Shown here in pieces: positions 22,004-30,940 of a DNA stretch of 37,261 nucleotides; the first letter of the stretch is position 1; the number at the start of each line of letters is the position of its first letter. The stretch is from contig JAAFGT010000037.1 of assembly GCA_010365215.1 (NCBI GenBank), forward strand, positions 1 through 37,261. Direction: 5' to 3'. Both the position numbers and the translations under genes were made by a program. This stretch comes from Acidipila sp. GTDB taxonomy: Bacteria; Acidobacteriota; Terriglobia; Acidiferrales; UBA7541. The notes under the pieces were generated by a model, which was not told the origin of the DNA, ran no database searches, and saw only the letters and a program-made list of their open reading frames with translations.

Positions 22004-23599
22004 TTATTTCGCAAACCGCCGGAAAAAACTGTCCTTATTCCATTGCGGCCGTTCCGGGCTATTGGCTACGCGCTCGGCTAATTCCAAAACAATGTGATTG
22101 AACTGCGCGGCGGCGGCCAGGTCTACAGGCTGATTCACATCGTCCGATGGCGCGTGATAGCGGTTCTTCAGCCACTCCTTGTGCAGGCTCTCTTCTTTTG
22201 ATCCCGGCAGATAACCAAACTTGAAAGCCAGCGCGGGAACGCCGCGGCGGATGAAACTGTATTGATCGCTACGGATGAAGAGGTTGCGGTCGGGTTCCTT
22301 GTCGCTTTGGATCTGTACGTGCGCGGCTTTGGCGACGGTGCGAATGTCCTCGCCGAGGCTGGATTCATCGAGGCCCTGCACCTCGAGATAATGTAGTGCA
22401 TGCAGCGGCAGGAACATGTCCATGTTGAGGTCGGCAACAATCCCCTCCGCCGGGACACTCGGGTGATTCGCGAAGTACCACGAACCAAGAAGGCCTTTCT
22501 CCTCCGCAGTGACGACGACAAACACCAGCGAGCGTTTGAGCTTGGTACCTGAGTCATGCAAGGTACGCGCAATTTCCAGAAGCGAGGCGACTCCGGAGGC
22601 GTCATCCATCGCCCCGTTGTAAATGCTGTCGCCGTTGATGGGTTCGCCCACGCCGAGATGATCGAGGTGCGCGCTGAGCGCGACGTATTCAGTTTTTAGC
22701 GTGGGATCGTTGCCGGGCAGCACGCCGACGACGTTGGGTGACTCCACTTGTGAACGCTTCACGGCGAGCTTGGCTCGAATGCTGACGGCCAGCGGGAAGT
22801 GCGGCAACGGTTTCTGCTCGGCGTCGGCCGCGAGAATTTCGGCGAAATTGTGCCCGGTGCCGGCGAAGAATTTATCGGCATGCTCGGGGTTGATGTAGGC
22901 GGCGAAGCGCATTCCGCCATAACTTTGCAATGCGCTCTCGTGCAGCGTCATCTGCGGCTGTGTACGGGAAAGCGCCTGTCGCGCCCAGGGAATGTCCATG
23001 GAGCGCGGATTCGCGATCACCATCAGGCCGATAGCGCCCGCGGATTTTAGCGTCTTCCAGCGCTCGGAGCCAAATTGAAAGTGCGATTTCAGCGGCCCGG
23101 GTAGCGCAGCGGGTCCACCCGCGAAATAGACCACAATCTTTCCGTGGACATCGAGCCCTGCCAGGTCATCGTAATTTTTCTCAGGAATGGCAAAGCCGTA
23201 GCCGGCAAAGACCGCGGGCGCTTCGATGGTCTCGGCGGGATCACTACGCAAGCTGATTTGCACATCTTCCGCCAGGCTCAGCAACTCCGCTTTGCCGTCG
23301 CGGAGAATCTCCACGCTGCTATTCGGCTCGTCAATCTGCAGGACGTCGAACGCGACGGGCTGGAAGTAGCCTTCGGTACCCGCAGGCTTCAACCCGGCAG
23401 TGGCGAATTTCCCGGCCACGTAACCGGCGGCTTTGCGGTGGCCCTCACTGCCGGTGAGGCGGCCTTCGAGCTTGTCGTCTGCAAGATATTGGATGTGCGC
23501 CCACCAGCGTTGGCCTTCGGCGTTCCAGTCGGTGTTCGCTGCCGCAACTGCGGAGACCGCCGCAAGTACCAAAATTCCAGCAAAGAAATTCTTCTTCAT
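22004..23599 (-). CDS. Secreted M28-family zinc aminopeptidase with PA domain
   Basis: A 531-residue exported peptidase. A signal peptide (MKKNFFAGILVLAAVSAVAAA) is cleaved near residue 21. A protease-associated domain lies at about 120-280. The M28 catalytic core follows: SAHLDHLGVG (309-318, H311, D313), YNGAMDDASGVASLL (bridging Asp around 332), VVVTAEEKGLLGSW (E366-E367, general base and ligand), ADLNMDMF, and YHAPSDD (H482). All expected residues of the two-zinc site are visible. It probably releases amino-terminal residues in the periplasm or outside the cell. AGGA sits eight bases before the ATG, and a good promoter lies at 23670-23641. The CocE-type hydrolase gene lies 100 bp upstream, so these exported hydrolases may be co-regulated. 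Confidence 0.92.
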   Translation of the reverse strand: MKKNFFAGILVLAAVSAVAAANTDWNAEGQRWWAHIQYLADDKLEGRLTGSEGHRKAAGYVAGKFATAGLKPAGTEGYFQPVAFDVLQIDEPNSSVEILRDGKAELLSLAEDVQISLRSDPAETIEAPAVFAGYGFAIPEKNYDDLAGLDVHGKIVVYFAGGPAALPGPLKSHFQFGSERWKTLKSAGAIGLMVIANPRSMDIPWARQALSRTQPQMTLHESALQSYGGMRFAAYINPEHADKFFAGTGHNFAEILAADAEQKPLPHFPLAVSIRAKLAVKRSQVESPNVVGVLPGNDPTLKTEYVALSAHLDHLGVGEPINGDSIYNGAMDDASGVASLLEIARTLHDSGTKLKRSLVFVVVTAEEKGLLGSWYFANHPSVPAEGIVADLNMDMFLPLHALHYLEVQGLDESSLGEDIRTVAKAAHVQIQSDKEPDRNLFIRSDQYSFIRRGVPALAFKFGYLPGSKEESLHKEWLKNRYHAPSDDVNQPVDLAAAAQFNHIVLELAERVANSPERPQWNKDSFFRRFAK

Positions 23600-23640
23600 A
23601 TTGTTGTCCTCGAGAGAAAAGACAGGAGCTTCCGCCGCAG

Positions 23641-23670
23641 ACCATACCGCCGCAGTGGACCGCGTGTCAA
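23641..23670 (-). promoter_or_regulatory. Promoter of the M28 peptidase gene
   Basis: Minus strand: perfect -35 TTGACA (23670-23665), 18-nt spacer, TATGGT (23646-23641). Transcription starts near 23634, about 35 nt before the ATG. Confidence 0.55.
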
Positions 23671-23699
23671 ACGACGGTCAGGAAAACGCGTTTCGTGCC

Positions 23700-25829
23700 T
23701 TACTGAAAGTCGCGTGGGATGGTTTCTTTCCAGGTCTTGGTCCGCAAAACCTGGTCATTTTCGGCCAGCAGCCGGGTGAACGTATAGTAAAAATTCTTGG
23801 CGTCGCTATGCAGCTCGAGTTGCACGCGCCATTCCACCGTGCGGCCCTTCAGCTCGCACAATATGTTCGCTGCTCCATTGACCGAGCTGACGGCGGGATC
23901 CGCGTCGGAGACGGTGTAATGCAATTCCTCACTGTTGGACTGTTTGCCCCACGGAAAGGTCGCCTTGGTATTGCCTTTCCAATCCACTCGGGTTGTTCCG
24001 GTCTGCGGATCGCGGGAGATGTGGTATCCCCCCGGCCAGGTATCGCCAGAGGAATCCATGCCGGGCGGGTGTGGATCGGGCGCCGGCGCGGAAAAATTCT
24101 GTTTGGGATGTCCCTTCGCGGCCGTGGCGGGCCCGGCTGGAACAACGGGCAGAACGATTCGCGATCCGTTGACCCCGCCCAGGGCCAGCGTGGTGGTCAT
24201 GGAGAAAGGAGTGGGCCAGATCATCGGCCAGGCTGAGTTCGAAACGGCGACGCGCACACGGTGGCCTTTCGGGAATACCCAGGAGGTGAAGTGCAGATCG
24301 AAGTTCAGCGGAAAAAGCGTTCCCGTATTGATCGCCTTGGGATTCGTTGACGATTCTCGCTGCGCCCCGCTCTGTCCCGCGCCGGTCACTTGCGTGACGC
24401 TGCCGTCAGGCGCCACGTCGGAAAGCCGCACGAACCAATTGGCGAGAGGAGCCGTCGAAGAAACGCGCAGCATTGCCCGGGGCATGCCGAGGATGGCCGT
24501 TTCGCTATCGAGCGGCGGCGAATCGTACACCAGGCTGAACGCGTCGGCAGGACGCTGGTCGTCCGTAAGATCGCCCCACCAGAATCCGGATTCAACGCCG
24601 GCGGAAGGGATGTATTTCAACTGGTGAGTGCCCGCGGCGGGGCCCGCTTTCGCCAAAGAATGCTCCGGTGTAAGGAAGAGCGTCTGCTGTTGTAATCCTG
24701 CCGGTGGCCAATCGGAATCGGTTCGCCACTCGCCGGGAATCTCTTTCAGGCTGAGGCCCGGGCCGTACCAGTGGCGCATGAAAATAGTGGCGCGCGGAAT
24801 CGTGGCGGTGGTGGTGCGGTTTTTGAGCCACTGATCCCACCAGCGCACGGCGTCTTCACGCCATTCGATGGCCGGCCCTGGCTCGGCGTCATGGGGAAAC
24901 GTGTGGTTCCACGGGCCGACCAGCGCGGCCACAGGCGTCTTCATTTTTTCCAGCATTCGCGGGATGCTGTCGCGGTAGCCATCCAAAAAACCGCCGATAA
25001 GAAACACTGGGATGTTGATGCGGCTGTAGTCCGGCCGCAGCGAAGCGCGCCGCCAGAAAGGGCCGTCGCGCTGCTGGTGCAGATACAGGAGAAACCACGG
25101 AGTATTCTCGAAGCGCGGCTGCACGCTGGCCTCGTCGGTAGGGAAGTCCGGGGCGCGCGTGAGCATCTCCGAGAGGTCCATCCCAATTTCGAATTCGTCC
25201 GCGTGCATCAGGCCGTCGATGTAGTGAATGTCGTCGTGGAAAAGCTCGTCGGTGGCATCCACGGCAATAATAGCTTTAAGCGCCGGGGGCCGTCGCATGG
25301 CCATCTGTATGGAATTGAAGCCTCCCCAGGAAATCCCCAACATGCCCACGTTTCCGCTGGACCACGGCTGTCGCGCCAGCCAGGCGATTACCTCCATTCC
25401 ATCAAGCTGTTCCTGCTCCGAGTACTCGCGGTCCGGCGGGTGACCTTCGCTCGAGCCCGTACCGCGGATGTCCACGCGGGCGCTGACGTAACCGCGGCGG
25501 ACAAAATAGGAGTGCAGAGCGTAATCGCGCTGGGCGCTCCAGTCGTCCTTACGGTAAGGAAGGTATTCGAGGATGACGGGAAACTTTTCGGTCTGCGTGG
25601 CGCCTTCCGGCAGGAACAGATTCACCGCCAGGCGGACGCCGTCGGGCATAGGAATCCACGCCTGTTCGACGCGTATGGCGCGCGCTCCGCGCTCCGCAGC
25701 CGGCGGTTTGGTCGCGGGTCCCTGCGCTACTGCCGCAGTCGCGCAGGCGAGCAGAAACGCCATCGAACCAGCCAGACGGAAGCCGGCCTGCCGCCACGAA
25801 TAGGATCTGTTTATCGGCATTCTGGTCAT
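23700..25829 (-). CDS. Secreted CocE/NonD-type alpha/beta hydrolase
   Basis: A 709-residue exported hydrolase of the CocE/X-Pro dipeptidyl-peptidase S15 group. A signal sequence (about residues 12-36, ending ATAAVAQ) leads into a catalytic alpha/beta domain: FPVILEYLPYRKDDW, VDIRGTGSSEGHP and the nucleophile elbow GMLGISWGGF (S167). The later GGFLDGYRDS and LVGPWNHTFPHD carry the probable acid and histidine. The C-terminal third (about 480-640) is the jelly-roll domain typical of this group (RVSSTAPLANWFVRLSDVAPDG). Substrates may be esters, amides or beta-lactam side chains and cannot be specified. ATG at 25829 has AGGA five bases upstream; the frame continues to 25949 but without a ribosome site. 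A perfect TATAAT lies 30 bp upstream. Confidence 0.9.
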   Translation of the reverse strand: MTRMPINRSYSWRQAGFRLAGSMAFLLACATAAVAQGPATKPPAAERGARAIRVEQAWIPMPDGVRLAVNLFLPEGATQTEKFPVILEYLPYRKDDWSAQRDYALHSYFVRRGYVSARVDIRGTGSSEGHPPDREYSEQEQLDGMEVIAWLARQPWSSGNVGMLGISWGGFNSIQMAMRRPPALKAIIAVDATDELFHDDIHYIDGLMHADEFEIGMDLSEMLTRAPDFPTDEASVQPRFENTPWFLLYLHQQRDGPFWRRASLRPDYSRINIPVFLIGGFLDGYRDSIPRMLEKMKTPVAALVGPWNHTFPHDAEPGPAIEWREDAVRWWDQWLKNRTTTATIPRATIFMRHWYGPGLSLKEIPGEWRTDSDWPPAGLQQQTLFLTPEHSLAKAGPAAGTHQLKYIPSAGVESGFWWGDLTDDQRPADAFSLVYDSPPLDSETAILGMPRAMLRVSSTAPLANWFVRLSDVAPDGSVTQVTGAGQSGAQRESSTNPKAINTGTLFPLNFDLHFTSWVFPKGHRVRVAVSNSAWPMIWPTPFSMTTTLALGGVNGSRIVLPVVPAGPATAAKGHPKQNFSAPAPDPHPPGMDSSGDTWPGGYHISRDPQTGTTRVDWKGNTKATFPWGKQSNSEELHYTVSDADPAVSSVNGAANILCELKGRTVEWRVQLELHSDAKNFYYTFTRLLAENDQVLRTKTWKETIPRDFQ

Positions 25830-25859
25830 AGCCGTCCTGATTTCTGAATTGCGGGCAAC

Positions 25860-25879
25860 ATTATACCCGGTGGAGTCAA
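25860..25879 (-). promoter_or_regulatory. TATAAT with nearby TTGACT upstream of the hydrolase gene
   Basis: Minus strand: TTGACT at 25879-25874 and a perfect TATAAT at 25865-25860, but only eight bases apart, too close to act together as a normal sigma-70 promoter. The -10 box may be used alone. The remaining gap up to 26119 is AT-rich and has no strong plus-strand promoter that I can single out. Confidence 0.3.
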
Positions 25880-26119
25880 CACGCCCCGCGATTGCCTCGC
25901 CTTTCCAGCACGGAACGCCTCGCGTCCGCCAGCCGCAAACTTCCCGCACGACAGCTGTTTTTCCGTGCGCACCAATCTGAATAATTCACTTGACTGCATA
26001 TCTCGATTAGACCAGCATACTCAGCAAGAGCGGGGGTGTTTTACTTATTCTTACGAAATACTTCCGTCAACAATTTCTGCACAATGGTTTTTTCATTTGA
26101 TCGATTTGGGGGATGAAAA

Positions 26120-29100
26120 ATGATGCGACGTTCAATATTGGCCGCCACGTTTCTGCTGGTCACGTGTGGTTTGGCAAGCGGACAGACCTTTCGAGGCGCG
26201 ATTAACGGCACGGTGATGGACCCGTCCGGAGCAGTCGTCCCGGGCGCTAAGGTAGACGCCACCGAAAAGGCGACCGGTATAACTCACGCCACCGAGTCCA
26301 GCAGCGACGGCGAGTTCGCTTTTCAGGACATTCCTCTAGGCTCGTACAAGCTCACTTTCACCGCGGCGGGTTTCCCGGTGTACGCGGTAGACAACGTGAC
26401 CGTGACGGCCGGCGAGATCTACACGCTGCCGGTCAAGCTCACGATGAGCCAGCAGTCAACCACCATCGAAGTTTCGGCCGCTGCGTTGTCCATGGACACC
26501 ACCACGCAGACGCAGACCATGACCATTTCCACGGAGAATATTCAGGACGTCCCGTTGAACGGACGCGACTTTACCCAGTTAGTTCAAGTCTCCCCGGGCT
26601 ACGGAGGCTACTCCGTCGGCGGGTTCGGTTCGCTCAATGGAACCCGCGCCAATCAGATGAACTGGCAGATTGACGGAATCGATAACAACGACTTCTGGCA
26701 CAACATTCCTGCGGTCAACCAGGGCGGCGTTTCCGGTATTGCCGGCGTCATCCTGCCGATCGATGCCATTGACGAATTTTCAGCGCAGACGCAATCCGGC
26801 GCCGAGGCGGGACGCAATGCCGGCGGCACAGTGAACGTTGTCCTGAAGTCCGGCGGCAACGACTTTCACGGCTCGGCCTACTATTACAATCGCAACGAGT
26901 TTTTTGGCGCCGCGTCGCCTTTCTTTACGGCTAGCCCGGGCCACAAGAAGCCCCCGCTGCGCAACCAAAACTGGGGCGGCTCGCTGGGCGGACCAATTTT
27001 TAAAAATAAGACATTTTTCTTTTTGGCATTCGAGCGCCAGCAATACAGCATCGGCCTCTCCGGTTTGGCCACGGAGCCTTCCACGGCTTGGATCGCCAAG
27101 TCCACGGCCCTCCTGAATAATTGCGCCAATCCCCCAACTTGCACGTCCACGTTCGGTCCGTACGCCCCGGTTGCTCCGAGCGCCCTCTCTGCTATTTTGC
27201 TGGGCACACCTTCGGCGATCAGTCCGGTGGGTTTCTGGCCCGCCAACATCGTCGGCGGGCTCCCGGCGACGTTGAATAACTTCTTCAGCTCGATCGCTTC
27301 CACGGGTTTCAGCAATAACGGCGTTATCAAACTCGACCACAACTTCAGCGACAAGCACCGCCTCTCCGCTCGCTGGTACGGAGGACAAGGCAGCCAGACC
27401 GCACCGCTCGGCGGCAGCCCGGCCCTGGGAACGGCCAGCTCAAACCTGCACGACTACTTCGAGACCGCGCCGCTCCATGTGTTCAACTATTCGATCGTGC
27501 TCAACTCACTGTTTACTTCGCGCCTGACCAACCAAATCCTGTTCGGCATCAACTACTTCAATCAGACTTTTAATGACGCCAACAGCAGCTTTGATACCAA
27601 GGCCCTGGGCCTGTTTCTCAGCCCCGATGCCAGCATTAAGGGGAAACCCATTCATGGCGCGGCCAACGTCGCGATCACCAATTTTGAGAACGTGGGTATT
27701 ACGCCTCCGGAAGGCCGCAACGACATTACCGGTCACCTCACCGACATCATTTCCTACAACGTGGGCAAGCATCAGTTTCGCTTCGGCGGCGAGGTCCGGC
27801 AGGGACGCGTGAATGAGTTCTACTTCCGTCGCGGAACCGGGAAGTTTACGTTCGACGGAACGCAGGGACCTTGGTACAACTCTTTGAATTGCGACAATCA
27901 TCTAATACCTCCCGCGCCACCTTCGCCCGCGTGTGCATCGTTGGGGAGCCCCTCTGCGGTGAGCGCTACCCTGGCTCTTGCCGACTTCCTTGCCGGCGAC
28001 GTGGCCAACTCCAGTATCGCGGTGGGAAATGCAGAGCGGTTTGTAACCGTCAACGCGTTCAACTTTTTCTCTCAGGATAACTGGCAGGTGACCCGCCGGT
28101 TGAACCTGAATTTCGGGCTGCGCTACGAATATTTCGGGCCACTCCACAGCAGCAATAAGGATCTGGCGGTGTTTATCCCGGGAAGGGGTCTGGTGATCCA
28201 GGGTAACGGCATCGATTCCATTTTCCCTCCGGATAAGAACAACTTTGCGCCCCGCATCGGATTCGCCTACCAGCCCACCGCCAGCGGCAATATGGTAGTG
28301 CGCGGCGGAATCGGCGTGTTTTACGATCAAATTAACATGAACCCGTTCCTGGACTACCGGCCGCCGATTTCCGCCGCGGACGGCTTGCAGGATAATCCCA
28401 TCGGGCCGGCCACAGTTTCGAATTACAGCACGAACCTGGCCGGTCAGACCTCTTATACCTGGGTGAAGGATCAGCAGATTTTCAACGGGGTCACCTCCTG
28501 CACAGGAAACTTTGCCACCGATCCGAATTGCCTGACCCCCAACACTATTTTCAACGTCGCGTCGGTCAGCCAAAATTTCCGCGCACCCTATTTTTTCAAC
28601 TACAACTTGCAGGTTGAGCAGAGCTTCGGGAAATTGGGAATCCTGCAGGTCGGATATGTCGGCAGCGTGGGACATAAGCTGTCGGTGATGCTGAATATCA
28701 ACCAGGCGCCGCTGGCTGGTGGCCCGCGGCCATTCTTCGCACAGTTCCCGAACTACGGTGCTATCACCCAGCTCAACAGCGTCGGAAATTCCAATTACAA
28801 TTCCTTGCAGACCACTTTCCGGCTTCGCGAGTGGCACGGGCTGTCGTCGCAGTTTGCCTATACCTGGGCGCATGCTTTAGACCAGGTCAGTCAGTACCGC
28901 GCGGTATTGCCTTTGGACAGCAGCAATCTGGCGGCAGAATATGGAAACAGCGACTACGACACTCGGCATAACTTCACTGCGAATTTGCTTTTCGCCGTCC
29001 CGGGCTCCTCGCACGGTCCCAGAATCCTGACGCACGGCTGGGAAGTCAGCAGCTTGGTGGTGGTTCACTCCGGTCAGCCGTTCAACATCACCGGCGGCTC

Positions 29101-29503
29101 CTCGCGCCCGGGCTTCGACCTTGTGAGTAACCCGTTTGCCGGCGTCTCCCATAACTTCACGACGTTCCCGGACGGAACCAAAGGCGCACAGTGGGTCAAC
29201 CCCGCGGCGTTCGTGGCTTCCACCGGTCTGGGTAACCTTTCTCGTAACAAATTCTATGGCCCCGGTTATAGTGCGGTCGACTTGACCGTCTTTAAAAATA
29301 TCCCCATACGCGAGCGGCTAAAATTGCAGCTGCGCATGGACCTGTTCAACCTCTTTAATCGTATCAATCTGTCCGGCGGCGGACCCGGAACGGTAAATGG
29401 CGACGGCACCGTGCGCGATACCATTGGCGACTTCAACGGCGCTCCGGGGCTCGGGCCGGGTGAGCAGTTCAACATGCAAATCGCAGCCAAAATAGTGTTT
29501 TAA
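26120..29503 (+). CDS. Oar-like TonB-dependent outer-membrane receptor 1
   Basis: An 1,127-residue outer-membrane protein. A signal peptide (MMRRSILAATFLLVTCGLASG) is followed by a carboxypeptidase-regulatory-like beta-sandwich (about 26-115: GTVMDPSGAVVPGAKVDATE, FAFQDIPLGSYKLTFTAAGF). The plug region follows (about 130-230, LNGRDFTQLVQVSPGY and GGTVNVVLKSGGNDFHG), then a large beta barrel. The chain ends in phenylalanine (IAAKIVF), as outer-membrane proteins do. This Oar-like layout is greatly expanded in Acidobacteriota and is thought to import glycans, peptides or siderophores; no substrate can be given. The ATG at 26120 has GGGGGA seven bases upstream. A strong terminator follows 20 bp after the stop, so it is transcribed alone. 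Confidence 0.92.
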   Translation: MMRRSILAATFLLVTCGLASGQTFRGAINGTVMDPSGAVVPGAKVDATEKATGITHATESSSDGEFAFQDIPLGSYKLTFTAAGFPVYAVDNVTVTAGEIYTLPVKLTMSQQSTTIEVSAAALSMDTTTQTQTMTISTENIQDVPLNGRDFTQLVQVSPGYGGYSVGGFGSLNGTRANQMNWQIDGIDNNDFWHNIPAVNQGGVSGIAGVILPIDAIDEFSAQTQSGAEAGRNAGGTVNVVLKSGGNDFHGSAYYYNRNEFFGAASPFFTASPGHKKPPLRNQNWGGSLGGPIFKNKTFFFLAFERQQYSIGLSGLATEPSTAWIAKSTALLNNCANPPTCTSTFGPYAPVAPSALSAILLGTPSAISPVGFWPANIVGGLPATLNNFFSSIASTGFSNNGVIKLDHNFSDKHRLSARWYGGQGSQTAPLGGSPALGTASSNLHDYFETAPLHVFNYSIVLNSLFTSRLTNQILFGINYFNQTFNDANSSFDTKALGLFLSPDASIKGKPIHGAANVAITNFENVGITPPEGRNDITGHLTDIISYNVGKHQFRFGGEVRQGRVNEFYFRRGTGKFTFDGTQGPWYNSLNCDNHLIPPAPPSPACASLGSPSAVSATLALADFLAGDVANSSIAVGNAERFVTVNAFNFFSQDNWQVTRRLNLNFGLRYEYFGPLHSSNKDLAVFIPGRGLVIQGNGIDSIFPPDKNNFAPRIGFAYQPTASGNMVVRGGIGVFYDQINMNPFLDYRPPISAADGLQDNPIGPATVSNYSTNLAGQTSYTWVKDQQIFNGVTSCTGNFATDPNCLTPNTIFNVASVSQNFRAPYFFNYNLQVEQSFGKLGILQVGYVGSVGHKLSVMLNINQAPLAGGPRPFFAQFPNYGAITQLNSVGNSNYNSLQTTFRLREWHGLSSQFAYTWAHALDQVSQYRAVLPLDSSNLAAEYGNSDYDTRHNFTANLLFAVPGSSHGPRILTHGWEVSSLVVVHSGQPFNITGGSSRPGFDLVSNPFAGVSHNFTTFPDGTKGAQWVNPAAFVASTGLGNLSRNKFYGPGYSAVDLTVFKNIPIRERLKLQLRMDLFNLFNRINLSGGGPGTVNGDGTVRDTIGDFNGAPGLGPGEQFNMQIAAKIVF

Positions 29504-29523
29504 CTTAATCTGTCCCTTCCGGC

Positions 29524-29564
29524 CGGGTGCGCGAGCTTAAAACCTCGCGCGCCCGCTTTTTTTT
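29524..29564 (+). terminator. Rho-independent terminator after TonB receptor 1
   Basis: CGGGTGCGCGAG (29524-29535) pairs with CTCGCGCGCCCG (29544-29555) over 12 positions, one of them a G-T wobble, with an 8-nt loop and then eight T (29557-29564). Confidence 0.92.
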
Positions 29565-29599
29565 GGCCTCTGCACCTACTCGACTGACGGGTGGCCGAT

Positions 29600-29617
29600 T
29601 GTGCAAACGTTTGCACA
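29600..29617. promoter_or_regulatory. LacI/GalR-type operator palindrome
   Basis: TGTGCAAACGTTTGCACA is a perfect 18-bp palindrome with the central CG and the AAACGTTT core typical of LacI/GalR-family operators (PurR and similar). It lies between the terminator of the TonB receptor gene and the PEP-CTERM gene, 137 bp before the latter's ATG. No LacI-family gene is in the window. Confidence 0.7.
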
Positions 29618-29753
29618 TATCAGAACGTCGGGCTTCCGTTGAATTTGCAGGCCGTCCAGCCGTCCGTCGCGTATATCGTTGGTAAATCAAACGTTAGGCC
29701 ACGCCCGGGCGCCCGCCCGAGTTGGTAGCAAGCGTGCATTTCCTCAATGCGTG

Positions 29754-30422
29754 ATGAACAACCCAGCAAAGGCAGGCAAACTCCTCAAGGCAATTTTAGC
29801 TCTGGCGGCCGCGGTGCTTTTCTTCACCGCGAGTGCATTGGCGGACACTTATACTTTTGCTGCCCTACCGGGTCCCGGGACGACGCATGCCGCTCCGGGC
29901 TCGACCGTAGGCTGGGGCTATAGCATCACCAATAACAGTACGACAAAGTGGCTGGTCATTACCGGGCTCGACGCAAGCACTTCCGCGTTCATTACGGCCA
30001 ATCCGTACTTCTTCGATTTTCCGTCCATCGCTCCCGGCGCGAGCCGGATCGTTCCTTACAACCCTTTCAGCCCGTACGGCTATTCGTTTCTGGCGGCGAA
30101 TGGCTATGCGCATCAGGTGAAGAACACGCCTTTTGATCCCGTTACGAACCCGTTGAATGCGTTGGGTCTCTATCAGGCAAAAATTAGCGTGCACGCTCCT
30201 TTGGGCACGGTCATTAACCAAAGATTCGCACTCGATGCGGTGTGGATGACCGGTGATGTGGATACCGACCTCTCCGCTCAATTTGTGGGAACGGCGCCCA
30301 CAAATTCCACAGCTTCACCAAGCGTGGTAACGCCCGAGCCGGCGACTCTTACGCTGGTAGGGATGGGAATTTTCGGACTGGCATTTGGTGTGAAGAAGAA
30401 AAAGCCGATAACACTTCCTTGA
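29754..30422 (+). CDS. PEP-CTERM sorted exported protein
   Basis: A 222-residue exported protein with no domain I recognise in its body. Residues 1-30 are a signal peptide (KLLKAILALAAAVLFF, cleaved after ALA). The mature part is rich in Thr, Ser, Pro and aromatic residues and looks beta-sheet-like. The C-terminus is a PEP-CTERM sorting tail: VTPEPATL (192-199), a hydrophobic stretch TLVGMGIFGLAFGV, and KKKK. Exosortase systems cleave such tails and are usually linked to exopolysaccharide production. No exosortase is in the window. The ATG at 29754 is chosen because the signal peptide begins there; no clear Shine-Dalgarno is seen, and a GTG three bases earlier is equally possible. A LacI-type operator lies upstream. 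Confidence 0.85.
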   Translation: MNNPAKAGKLLKAILALAAAVLFFTASALADTYTFAALPGPGTTHAAPGSTVGWGYSITNNSTTKWLVITGLDASTSAFITANPYFFDFPSIAPGASRIVPYNPFSPYGYSFLAANGYAHQVKNTPFDPVTNPLNALGLYQAKISVHAPLGTVINQRFALDAVWMTGDVDTDLSAQFVGTAPTNSTASPSVVTPEPATLTLVGMGIFGLAFGVKKKKPITLP

Positions 30423-30441
30423 CGCCTGTGAGGGGGGCTGC

Positions 30442-30470
30442 TGGCGAGGGCTGGCGGCTCCCCCTCGCCA
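30442..30470. other. Strong GC-rich hairpin between convergent genes
   Basis: TGGCGAGGG and CCCTCGCCA form a perfect 9-bp stem with an 11-nt loop in the 119-bp gap between the PEP-CTERM and cupin genes. There is no T-run on either strand, so it is at best a pause or processing site serving both directions. Confidence 0.5.
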
Positions 30471-30541
30471 AATACCGTTGGACCTCGCCACCTGCGAGTC
30501 AAGCTCCGGTTACCTCTCGCAACTCACAAATAACTTCTTCG

Positions 30542-30898
30542 TTACTTCTTTTCTCGCAGGTAAGTGTCCGTCTTGTTGATCCAATCCTCGCGCGGGGGCG
30601 TGAATATATCGATTTCTTCGGTATCTTCAAGCGCCCAGGCTTCGTGCGGCATGTTTGGAGGAATGCACAGCACGTCGCCGGGACGCACCACTAACTCGCG
30701 CCCGTCGATCTGGAACTTGAGCGCGCCTTTGATCCCGTGAGTGACCTGTTCGTTCATGTGGCTATGCAGCGGCACATGAGCGCCTTTCTTCATGGTGATT
30801 TTGGCCAGCATCACTTTCTCGCCTACCACCATTTGGCGGTCAAACAGCGGATTCAATGTCTCCACTTCCAGCGTTTTCCAGTTCACATATTGCAGCAC
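30542..30898 (-). CDS. Small cupin-domain protein
   Basis: A 118-residue single-domain cupin. The metal site is visible as VPLHSHMNEQVTHGIKGALKF (H-x-H then E, Q) followed, after a VRPGDVLCIPPNMPHEA segment, by the second cupin motif with its histidine. The fold usually binds a divalent metal and may be an enzyme or a sensor; the substrate is unknown. Start GTG at 30898 is supported by GGAGGG five bases upstream. It lies 42 bp after the AhpD-like selenoprotein candidate and is third in the unit that begins with TonB receptor 2. Small cupins and CMD-family proteins often act on related aromatic or peroxide compounds, though nothing here proves it. Confidence 0.88.
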   Translation of the reverse strand: MLQYVNWKTLEVETLNPLFDRQMVVGEKVMLAKITMKKGAHVPLHSHMNEQVTHGIKGALKFQIDGRELVVRPGDVLCIPPNMPHEAWALEDTEEIDIFTPPREDWINKTDTYLREKK

Positions 30899-30940
30899 GT
30901 GATCCCTCCGTTTTTTTGGCTGCGCGCGTTCACGGCTTTC

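Noticed and set aside
24771-25847. Long plus-strand open frame of 358 codons
   Set aside because: Antisense to the CocE-type hydrolase gene; no domain or ribosome site.
27902-28873. Minus-strand open frame of 323 codons
   Set aside because: Shadow of TonB receptor 1.
29600-29617. The palindrome as a terminator or part of the TonB receptor 1 terminator
   Set aside because: The true terminator, with a T-run, is complete at 29524-29564. The palindrome has no loop and no T-run and has the symmetry of a protein-binding site.
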